A DNA stretch of 10,818 nucleotides from an uncultured Clostridium sp. Its GTDB lineage: Bacteria > Bacillota > Clostridia > TANB77 > CAG-508. The DNA lies in NCBI GenBank assembly GCA_900555615.1, contig USMB01000045.1:1-10818 (forward strand). The letters run 5' to 3'. The notes beneath the pieces were generated by a model that was given only the letters and a program-made list of their open reading frames with translations, did no database searches and had not been told where the DNA came from. Positions within the stretch are counted from its first letter, which is position 1. Each line of letters starts with the position of its first letter. Below, one piece after another: positions 5,240 through 10,818 of the stretch. A program made the translations under genes and the position numbers.

Positions 5240-5771
5240 TATTTATCCCTCCTTTATTGTATAATTGTTGTAATTTTTGTTTTGCTCTTAAAAGCCTACT
5301 CTTTACAGTATTAACACTAGTATCTAAAATATTCGATATTTCGGTAGGTGTATATTTATTTTTATAGTAAAGTGTTAGGATAAGTCTTTCGTCATAATTT
5401 AAATTTTTTATTAATAAATCAAAGTCTATGTCATTTTCTTTGGCATGAATCTCATTTTCGGTAGATAAAACAATATCCATTGAGTTAGATATTTTATTAA
5501 ATAGACCCAATTCCTTTTTTCTTTTACGGTGAATATTATTACATTCATTAATTAATATTCGTATAATCCATGTTTTAAAATAACTATGGTTCTTTAATGT
5601 ATGCAATTTATCATAAGAATGTATTATTGTCTCTTGTATAGCATCATTAACATCATCAATATTATTTAATTGAGAGTTTGCAATTCTAAATAACTCAATA
5701 TCGATGCTTTTAATTAATTCTGTATAAGCGTCTTGATCTCCCTTTAAAGAACGCTTTATTAGTTCTTCCAA
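5223..5771 (-). CDS. ECF-type RNA polymerase sigma factor
   Basis: 182 residues from a TTG start at 5771, preceded by AAAGGAG at 7-base spacing. The longer frame beginning at 5819 lacks an SD and its start falls inside the dyad at 5802-5823. Region 2 (about 10-85) holds DDVNDAIQETIIHSYDKL and YFKTWIIRILINEC; region 4 (about 118-168) holds LTLYYKNKYTPTEISNIL and NTVKSRLLRAKQKL, the helix-turn-helix that reads the -35. There is no region 1 or 3, as expected for ECF (group IV) factors. It is translationally coupled to the downstream anti-sigma gene and so should be held inactive until a signal. Subgroup resembles SigV/SigW-like firmicute factors; the exact target promoter cannot be told from here. 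Confidence 0.92.
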   Translation of the reverse strand: MEELIKRSLKGDQDAYTELIKSIDIELFRIANSQLNNIDDVNDAIQETIIHSYDKLHTLKNHSYFKTWIIRILINECNNIHRKRKKELGLFNKISNSMDIVLSTENEIHAKENDIDFDLLIKNLNYDERLILTLYYKNKYTPTEISNILDTSVNTVKSRLLRAKQKLQQLYNKGGINNEAKR

Positions 5772-5801
5772 TTTAATTCTCCTTTCGTATAAATAGTAAA
5801 A

Positions 5802-5823
5802 GTATATGTAATTAAACATATAC
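5802..5823. promoter_or_regulatory. Perfect dyad between the XRE and ECF genes
   Basis: GTATATGT (5802-5809), a 6-base spacer and ACATATAC (5816-5823), lying in the 57-base gap between the genes. It may be an operator for the sigma operon or a weak attenuator; on the minus strand it is followed by CTTTTACT, which is not a strong T tract. Confidence 0.5.
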
Positions 5824-5828
5824 TCAAC

Positions 5829-6164
5829 TTATTGCTTTCTTTTCTTTAAGTGCTCAATAGCTTGAAGGATAAAAGTTTTGTCTTCAATAGATAAATCGTT
5901 GAATTCAATATTAAATTTTTCATTTAATAATTTATCCTTATTTAAAATAAAATCCTCAAGAACATCATTTGGCGTAATATTTAAAGCATTACATACATTA
6001 ACCAAACTAAGAGATGATGGAATGCTTTTTTCTCGTTCAATTGATGATACTGTATCAACAGAAATAAAAGCTTGTTCTGCTGTTTTTTCTTGAGTTTTTG
6101 CTCTATAAGATTTAATTTTTTGAGCTATATTTCTTTTAAATTCTTTTTTGTCAATATTCAACAT
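5829..6164 (-). CDS. XRE-family transcriptional regulator
   Basis: 111 residues, ATG at 6164 with GGAGG six bases before it. Residues ~13-70 form a Cro/CI-type helix-turn-helix: AQKIKSYRAKTQEKTAEQAF, SVDTVSSIEREKSIPS, then LVNVCNALNITPNDVLEDF. The rest (71-111) is a short helical tail, possibly for dimerisation, ending in a KKRKQ cluster. It is divergent from the holin gene and upstream of the ECF/anti-sigma genes on the same strand, so it could repress the lysis genes, its own operon, or both. No peptidase or sensor domain is attached. Regulatory role is inferred from position. Confidence 0.88.
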   Translation of the reverse strand: MLNIDKKEFKRNIAQKIKSYRAKTQEKTAEQAFISVDTVSSIEREKSIPSSLSLVNVCNALNITPNDVLEDFILNKDKLLNEKFNIEFNDLSIEDKTFILQAIEHLKKRKQ

Positions 6165-6184
6165 ATGACACCTCCATTAATAAA

Positions 6185-6233
6185 ATTGTACCAAGAAAAA
6201 ATCGAAAATTTAATAGAGAATATTACGATTATA
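6185..6233 (-). promoter_or_regulatory. Candidate promoters of the XRE-ECF operon
   Basis: On the minus strand two -10 candidates: an extended TGG-TACAAT (rc of ATTGTA, 6185-6190), close to the SD, and TATAAT (rc of ATTATA, 6228-6233). Neither has a strong -35. The second would have its -35 region at the CGAAATATTCG site. Confidence 0.35.
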
Positions 6234-6239
6234 ATTTGC

Positions 6240-6260
6240 CGAAATTTAGCGAAATATTCG
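6240..6260. promoter_or_regulatory. Candidate operator in the divergent XRE/holin region
   Basis: CGAAATTTAG followed directly by CGAAATATTCG; the second is a palindrome (CGAA-N3-TTCG) and the first repeats its half-site 10 bp away. Position near the upstream XRE promoter suits autoregulation. Confidence 0.4.
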
Positions 6261-6277
6261 AGAAAAGCAACAAACAA

Positions 6278-6295
6278 TCCGTAATAAGATACGGA
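6278..6295. promoter_or_regulatory. Inverted repeat TCCGTA-N6-TACGGA
   Basis: Perfect 6-bp arms between the XRE and holin genes. TCCGTAT recurs at 6891-6897, after the holin gene. Possibly a second operator of the divergent control region. Confidence 0.35.
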
Positions 6296-6331
6296 AAAAC
6301 AACAAATGTTAAACTACAAAAGACTATTTTT

Positions 6332-6361
6332 TTGTTTTTTTTAAAAAATATACAGTATAAT
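6332..6361 (+). promoter_or_regulatory. Promoter of the holin gene
   Basis: TATAAT at 6356-6361 with a weak TTGTTT (6332-6337) 18 bp upstream. The transcript would have a leader of only about 20 bases before the SD. Confidence 0.6.
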
Positions 6362-6389
6362 CTAGTAAAAAAGAAAGGAAGTGATTATA

Positions 6390-6848
6390 CTGGAAGAAGA
6401 AATTTTAAAAGTTTTTAATAGAGTAAGTGCTTCAATAAGTATTATATATACAACATTTACTACTATTCTAGGAGGAGAATGGTTGCTATTTTTTGGATAC
6501 TTGATTTTAAATGTGTTGGATTATATTACTGGAACTATTAAATCTAGGATAAATAAAACTGAGAGTTCTAGCAAAGGATTAATTGGTATTGCTAAAAAGA
6601 TTTGCTATTGGATATTAATTTTTATTTCATTTTTAATTTCCTTTTTATTGGTACAAATAGGAGCGAAAATTAATATTGATTTAAAGTTTATCATGTTCTT
6701 TGGATGGTTTACATTAGCTTGCTTGATAATAAACGAAACTAGAAGTATAATTGAAAATTTTGTAGAAATTGGGATAAAAGTTCCGGACTTTTTGTTAAAA
6801 GGATTGAATACTTATTATGATTTAATAAATAAAAAAGTAGACAGATAA
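6390..6848 (+). CDS. TcdE/UviB-like phage holin
   Basis: 152 residues if started at the CTG at 6390. AGAAAGGAAGTGAT (6372-6385) matches 13 of 14 bases of the ideal SD, and its core is 8 bases before that CTG. The GTG at 6381, the only standard start nearby, lies inside the SD itself, so automatic calls would give 155 residues. Hydrophobic helices lie at about 14-28, 31-50, 70-90 and 97-115. DYITGTIKS (44-52), SSKGLIGIAKK (60-70) and NETRSIIENF (115-124) are typical of the toxin-secretion/phage-lysis holin family (Phage_holin_4_1 type, with TcdE of C. difficile). Such proteins form membrane pores that let cytoplasmic endolysins or toxins out. The putative cargo is the signal-less lysin at 7545-9863. 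Confidence 0.9.
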   Translation: MEEEILKVFNRVSASISIIYTTFTTILGGEWLLFFGYLILNVLDYITGTIKSRINKTESSSKGLIGIAKKICYWILIFISFLISFLLVQIGAKINIDLKFIMFFGWFTLACLIINETRSIIENFVEIGIKVPDFLLKGLNTYYDLINKKVDR

Positions 6849-6912
6849 TTTTAAAATAAAAAGTTGAAAAATGATACATTATAAAAAAATCCGTATTAAT
6901 TTGAGTTCGATA

Positions 6913-6941
6913 ATGACATTTTCATTTAATTATGTTATAAT
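6913..6941 (+). promoter_or_regulatory. Promoter of the small membrane protein gene
   Basis: ATGACA (6913-6918), a 17-bp spacer and TATAAT (6936-6941), with an extended -10 (TGT directly before it). One of the best sigma-A promoters in the window. Confidence 0.75.
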
Positions 6942-6976
6942 GATTGATATTATAAAAAAGTAAAAGGTGATAAAAG

Positions 6977-7372
6977 ATGATAAAACAAAAAAGATTTTTA
7001 AAAATCATAATATTAATTTGCATAATAAATATTTTTATATCTATTAAATTTATTGTAGTTAATAAATATATATTAAAGGTTAATTCAAGAAATAGAGAAA
7101 TAGTTAACTCAATAATAGATGATAGTGAATGGCGTTATCTAACGAAGATTGAAACTTATAAATATTGGCGTCATTATAATATTGTTTTACATAGTTTTTT
7201 GAAGACAGAAAAGATTGTGATATTAGAGGGAGATGATAATTTAGGGAAACTATCAGCATATGTAAAACAAAACGGATATGAAACTGCTACAATAGGATAT
7301 GTGCTTGCAATAAGCTCATTAATTATCATTGTTATTGCTAAAAAGTTTAACAATAAACTTAATAATAAATAA
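6977..7372 (+). CDS. Small two-helix membrane protein, unknown function
   Basis: 131 residues with SD AAAGGTGAT before the ATG. A basic MIKQKR is followed by a hydrophobic helix (about 7-29), a polar segment of ~75 residues containing EWRYL, KYWRHYN and ILEGDDN, then a second helix (about 104-122) and a basic NNKLNNK tail. Both ends are probably cytoplasmic with the middle outside. Not recognised. Lying between holin and lysin, it might act as an antiholin, spanin-like helper or immunity protein, but it has its own promoter and terminator and need not be functionally tied. Codon use matches the region. Confidence 0.7.
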   Translation: MIKQKRFLKIIILICIINIFISIKFIVVNKYILKVNSRNREIVNSIIDDSEWRYLTKIETYKYWRHYNIVLHSFLKTEKIVILEGDDNLGKLSAYVKQNGYETATIGYVLAISSLIIIVIAKKFNNKLNNK

Positions 7373-7379
7373 AAAAATT

Positions 7380-7428
7380 ATAAGAGCTATTAAAAAATAC
7401 AAAATTTTTTAATAGCTCTTATTTTTTT
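7380..7428 (+). terminator. Terminator of the small membrane protein gene
   Basis: Perfect 18-bp stem beginning TAAGAGCTATT (7381-7398) with its complement at 7404-7421 and a 5-base loop, followed by seven Ts. It separates this gene from the lysin gene, which must have its own promoter or rely on read-through. Confidence 0.9.
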
Positions 7429-7503
7429 CATTAAAAACAATATCTATACACTTTAATCTATTTTTTAAAAAATTTGAATTATTAAATTTATACTAGTAGT
7501 AAA

Positions 7504-7515
7504 TACTGATCAGTA
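7504..7515. promoter_or_regulatory. 12-bp palindrome upstream of the lysin gene
   Basis: TACTGATCAGTA is a perfect palindrome ending 16 bases before the SD; TACTAGTA (7491-7498) is a second, shorter palindrome with centres 15 bp apart. TATACT at 7489-7494 could be a -10, placing the palindrome at about +1 to +20. Candidate operator. Confidence 0.4.
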
Positions 7516-7544
7516 AAAATATTAAAGAAATGAGGGAATATTTT

Positions 7545-9863
7545 ATGGCAGATGCAATGGTGTTAAAAACACAAGAATGGCTTAATGCGACATATGGGAG
7601 CAATTCTGGATATATAACAATTGAAGAAAATGGTAATACTGGATGGACAACAATTTATGCTTTAAGAAGAGCTTTACAAATAGAATTAGGAATTACTGCA
7701 ACTTCTAGTAATTTTGGACCTACAACTACAGCAAAATTTCAAGAAAGATTTCCAAATGGTGTAATACAACAAGACGCTAATGATGAAACTGAAGACAATA
7801 TATATGCAATTATTCAAGGTGCATGCTGGTGCAAAGGATATTCAACTGGAGCGAGCTCAATAACAAAACATTTCTATAGTGGTACAGGAAGAGCTATAAA
7901 AGAATTGAAAGAAGACGCTGGAAGTTCTGATACAACATCTAATGTTACCTTGAATGTAATAAAGGCATTATTATCAATGGATCAGTTTAAACGTGTATCA
8001 TCAGGAATAACTAAAATTAGAACAATACAACAAGAGCTTAACAACAAGTATGAAGCTTATATAGGACTTTCACCTTGTGATGGAGTATACGGAAGACAAA
8101 TGAATTTGGCATTGATAAAAGTTTTACAAGCAATAGAAGGATATTCTGTAACAACTGCTACCGGAAATTTTGGAAGTGGAACAAAAGAAAATTTACCCAT
8201 AGTTCCAGCTGATTTTGGAATAAGTTCTTCGACACAAGAACAAGCAATTAAATTAATTAGATATGCGTTATGTTGTAATGGATATGATGTTTCTATAACT
8301 TCAGGCGAATGGGATAGTACATTACAAGAAGTAATGAATGAATTTCAAAGAGATTTATGTATTGAAGAAAGTGAACAATGTAATACAGATACATGGATGG
8401 CATTATTATTAAGTAAAGGTAACCCAGATAGAAGTTGTGTTGCATGTGATACTATAGCTGAGATGACAGCTAATGTTTTAAACTATTTAAAAAATAATGG
8501 CTACCAAATTGTGGGAAGATATTTGACAAAAGTCCCAGGAGGATTAAGCAAGGAGTTAAAAACAGGAGAAGCACAAAGAATAATAAATAGTGGAATGAAA
8601 TTCTTTCCTATATTTCAAGAATCGGGTTCAGACATATCATATTTTACGGAAGCAAGAGGAAAACAAGATGTTAAGAAGGCAATTAAATATGCTAGAATAA
8701 ATGGTATACCACGTGGAAATATAATATATTTTGCTGTTGATATGGATCCAACTGATCCACAAATAAGTTCATATGTTTTACCGTATTTTAAGGGGGTTTC
8801 TGAAAATATGGGTAAAGCTTATAAAGTTGGAGTATATGGGACTAGAAATGTGTGTACTCAAGTAATGGAGGAAAAGTATGCAGAAACATGCTTTGTTAGC
8901 GATATGTCAACAGGATTTTCGGGAAATATGGGCTTTAAAATGCCTGAAAACTGGAATTTAGATCAATTCCATGAAATAAGTGATATTGTTATAGGAGATG
9001 AAACAATTGATTTAGACAAAGTGGCATATGCTAATAAATACAAAATTGTTGACGATGTATATAAATATATGAGTACATATATAGATTATATAAAAGATTT
9101 GGAAGATTGCTATGTTCAATATAAAGGAGGAACATGTACTACAGAACAGATTATTTTTGGAATTACCAACTTTTTAAGAAGTTTTAATTATGGAAATAGC
9201 CTATGGTATGCAGCAACGTTAACTGCAATAGACCAAAACTTTATTGATTATATAAAAACAAACAATAAGGAATTATATGATAATCTATATGAATATGCTT
9301 GTACTAACGATGAACAAAACAGAGCTTTGGTTGACAAAATAGGCGGATTCATAGATGTAGGACATTTAGCAGCTACTGTAGAAGGATATATTTCAACAAC
9401 TTCAATTCCTGACTTTTGGTTTGGTTGGGGAGGCGATTTAGCTAGTCTTATGTCACAGGTTGATGATGAAATTCCATTACTATCTAATGATTTTGATGGA
9501 TTAGCTAAAAAGCTATTAGGTGACTATTCTAAGTTTGGGTCAACAGATATATGTACAGATGCGGATTCAATAAAAATAGCATCTCTTATAAAAAATGCTA
9601 CTTCAAATCATCCAGTTTCAGATACATTAAGACAATATTACTCAAACTATGTTGAATTAAGAATATCATATTATTTAATGGACTTAGAGGGAGTAAACTT
9701 AGAATTTAGCAATCTAGAAACTGTAATAAAGGATAAGATGACAGGAGTATTTGAAAATGCAGTATTATTACCATTTATTGGAACTTTACCTACTAGCGGA
9801 GCTATTAACGCATGTTGCAAGGCTTTTGCAGAATATATAATTGATAATTATCCGGAAATATAA
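7545..9863 (+). CDS. DUF1906 glycoside-hydrolase-like lysin with N-terminal PG-binding-like units
   Basis: 772 residues from the ATG at 7545, with GAGGGA (7532-7537) 7 bases before it; the ATG at 7530 lies within that SD region. No signal peptide. Residues ~5-290 hold four helical units resembling peptidoglycan-binding repeats (for example LKTQEWLNATYG ... FGPTTTAKFQ; IRTIQQELNNKY ... DGVYGRQMNLAL; FQRDLC). Residues ~300-495 match the DUF1906 (Rv2525c-like) TIM-barrel fold: CDT near 301, VGRYLTKVPGG, FPIFQES, IIYFAVDMDPTD with likely active-site Asp399/Asp401, VGVYGTRNV, and a closing DLDKVAY. The C-terminal ~270 residues are of unknown family, helical, with DVGHLAATVEGY (604-615) and FWFGWGGDLASL (624-635). 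Cysteines are numerous (CWC, CC twice, SCVAC), unusual for an exported wall enzyme. With the upstream holin it probably acts on cell wall after release. Enzymatic activity is inferred. Confidence 0.85.
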   Translation: MADAMVLKTQEWLNATYGSNSGYITIEENGNTGWTTIYALRRALQIELGITATSSNFGPTTTAKFQERFPNGVIQQDANDETEDNIYAIIQGACWCKGYSTGASSITKHFYSGTGRAIKELKEDAGSSDTTSNVTLNVIKALLSMDQFKRVSSGITKIRTIQQELNNKYEAYIGLSPCDGVYGRQMNLALIKVLQAIEGYSVTTATGNFGSGTKENLPIVPADFGISSSTQEQAIKLIRYALCCNGYDVSITSGEWDSTLQEVMNEFQRDLCIEESEQCNTDTWMALLLSKGNPDRSCVACDTIAEMTANVLNYLKNNGYQIVGRYLTKVPGGLSKELKTGEAQRIINSGMKFFPIFQESGSDISYFTEARGKQDVKKAIKYARINGIPRGNIIYFAVDMDPTDPQISSYVLPYFKGVSENMGKAYKVGVYGTRNVCTQVMEEKYAETCFVSDMSTGFSGNMGFKMPENWNLDQFHEISDIVIGDETIDLDKVAYANKYKIVDDVYKYMSTYIDYIKDLEDCYVQYKGGTCTTEQIIFGITNFLRSFNYGNSLWYAATLTAIDQNFIDYIKTNNKELYDNLYEYACTNDEQNRALVDKIGGFIDVGHLAATVEGYISTTSIPDFWFGWGGDLASLMSQVDDEIPLLSNDFDGLAKKLLGDYSKFGSTDICTDADSIKIASLIKNATSNHPVSDTLRQYYSNYVELRISYYLMDLEGVNLEFSNLETVIKDKMTGVFENAVLLPFIGTLPTSGAINACCKAFAEYIIDNYPEI

Positions 9864-9911
9864 ATAATAAAATGCAAAAAAATTATATATATTTTTTATA
9901 ATGAAAATAAA

Positions 9912-9948
9912 GAAATAGTACTAATTATACACGAATTAGTGCTATTTC
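9912..9948 (+). terminator. Hairpin after the lysin gene, probable terminator
   Basis: 15-bp stem GAAATAGTACTAATT / AATTAGTGCTATTTC with one T-G wobble and a 7-base loop, 48 bases after the stop codon. The tail CCTTCTAAAA is not a good T tract, so termination may be partial. Confidence 0.65.
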
Positions 9949-9995
9949 CTTCTAAAAAAATCCATCTAAAACTATTTTTAGAAAAAAGTTAAAAA

Positions 9996-10010
9996 TGAAG
10001 TGAACCTCAA
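9996..10010 (+). mobile_element. Left end of an IS3/IS150-like insertion sequence
   Basis: TGAAGTGAACCTCAA resembles the TG-starting terminal repeat of IS150-group elements (TGAAGTGAACCCC-type ends). It lies 38 bases before a transposase orfA-like start, the usual distance. No right end is visible, so the element is incomplete or runs past the window. Confidence 0.5.
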
Positions 10011-10047
10011 TTATTAGAAAAAAAGTTTAATTAGAAGGGGGCATTTT

Positions 10048-10269
10048 ATGTATAAATATTCAAGCGAATTTAAATTAGAAATTTTTAAATATTGCATTGA
10101 AAGTCATCATAGCAGTTACGATACCGAAAAGCACTTTAACATTCCAGTTGTAAATATAAAGATATGGATTAAAAAATATAATAAAAATGATATTAAAGGA
10201 TTAATAAAAAATAAAATTTCATCATATAATATAGAATTTAAACAAAAAGTAATAGATCCTGAGATTTAG
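10048..10269 (+). pseudogene. IS3-family transposase OrfA remnant
   Basis: 73 residues with AGAAGGGGG upstream of the ATG. MYKYSSEFKLEIFKYCIE, a helix-turn-helix with HFNIPVVNIKIWIKKY, and a second block starting NIEFKQKVI follow the two-HTH layout of IS150-group OrfA, in which each HTH starts with an (F)K.K(V)I-type helix. A full OrfA is roughly 150-170 residues; this one stops after the start of the second HTH, so it is truncated. No orfB with a DDE catalytic domain follows. Not expected to be functional. Confidence 0.7.
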
Positions 10270-10795
10270 ATAAGGATGAGTTTTCAAGAAAATTTAAACC
10301 TGTAACTCATTAGATTTTCCGATAGAAAAAGATATATATACAAAGTTAAGAGACTTATATGAATTAGCAATGTCTTATTGTACTGAAAAAGCATTGAAAA
10401 AAAGATGTAAAAGAAAAAATGAGTTAGATTTGCAATACATAAGATCAAAGAGAGAGAAAAGTGATTTGTGGAGACTTATAGCAGGGGATATTGATAATGA
10501 GTTTGTAAATGATATTGAGAAGTAATTGGTGTTAAGGATAATAATGATCTTAAAATAAAAAAGATTCGAGAAATTTTCAGTATAGATGGAAGATGTATTG
10601 ATTACCCAAATTATATATAATCAAGAATTTTTAAAGGGATTTAACATAGAAATTTTTACATATAATATGAAAAATAAAGAAGAAAAAAGTTTTTTTTAGT
10701 AGAGCAAATAGCTCTGCTGAGAAATACAATTTAGAATACTATTTCAAAAGTGAAGGGAAAGAGCCAACCGAAAAAATATATACAAAACCCTATTA
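10270..10795 (+). pseudogene. Fragmented coding sequence, unidentified
   Basis: Coding-like stretches in shifting frames: DLDKDEFSRKFKPVTH, stopping near 10313; a frame open from about 10306 with an ATG at 10370 and a stop at 10525 (YELAMSYCTEKALKKR ... SDLWRLIAGDIDNEFVN); then VIGVKDNNDLKIKKI up to 10620; then QEFLKGFNIEIFTYNM ending at an eight-T run near 10690; then SRANSSAEKYNLEYYFK up to 10795. The order and matching strand suggest one decayed gene with several frameshifts, but I cannot name it, and short AT-rich frames can mimic this. No RNA gene or other structure is evident here. Confidence 0.35.
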
Positions 10796-10818
10796 ATTAT
10801 AAATTTAATTAGTATTAT

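Noticed and set aside
5878..6418. Plus-strand ORFs across and beyond the XRE gene
   Set aside because: They overlap the HTH gene antisense or run through the divergent promoter region; no SD and no recognisable protein.
10270..10795. IS3 OrfB (DDE transposase)
   Set aside because: The fragments show none of the expected DDE-domain motifs or the typical C-terminal YN..R-type signature.
1..10818. tRNA, rRNA, CRISPR array or replication origin
   Set aside because: No cloverleaf-like GC-rich segment, no regularly spaced repeats and no DnaA-box cluster were seen on reading both strands.

Overview
The window is very AT-rich DNA (many stretches near 20-30% GC) with clostridial hallmarks: AGGAGG-type ribosome sites, AGA/ATA-rich codon use, an ECF sigma/DUF4179 anti-sigma pair, a Spo0A-type DNA-binding domain and a TcdE/UviB-type holin. 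It most likely comes from a Gram-positive Clostridia genome, in an accessory region that mixes secreted proteins, regulators and a lysis module.

Layout. (1) 143-1264 (+): single-pass membrane protein with an internally duplicated extracellular domain. (2) 1485-2345 (+): secreted protein with three SH3b-like repeats. (3) 2585-3304 (-): Spo0A-like regulator whose receiver has lost the phospho-acceptor Asp. (4) 3563-4102 (+): small secreted protein of unknown function. (5) 6164 down to 4169 (-): XRE regulator, ECF sigma factor and membrane anti-sigma factor, all in one direction. (6) 6390-9863 (+), divergent from (5): holin, small two-helix membrane protein, and a 772-residue DUF1906 glycoside-hydrolase-like protein without a signal peptide. 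(7) 9996-10818: left end and broken orfA of an IS3/IS150-like element, followed by fragmented coding sequence.

The most unusual signal is shared by the two secreted-protein genes (2 and 4), which flank the Spo0A-like gene. Each has the same build: T-tracts repeating every 10 bp, an extended -10 promoter (TGCTATAAT), a 5'-leader inverted repeat, the left arm of a perfect 12-13 bp inverted repeat, SD, signal-peptide ORF, stop, the right arm, and a strong terminator. The arm sequence differs between the genes but matches perfectly within each gene, so each mRNA could pair its 5' and 3' UTRs and close the ORF in a loop. Both ORFs are also much richer in GC than their surroundings (sampled 60-base lines: 42% and 48%, against 17% in the neighbouring regulator). 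This suggests acquired cassettes that share one expression design. The Spo0A-like protein between them is a candidate regulator.

The holin/lysin group looks like a phage-derived lysis or holin-dependent export module, with no structural phage genes in view. The XRE regulator transcribed away from it is the obvious candidate repressor. Its downstream ECF/anti-sigma genes may link the module to envelope stress. These functional links are inference from gene order.
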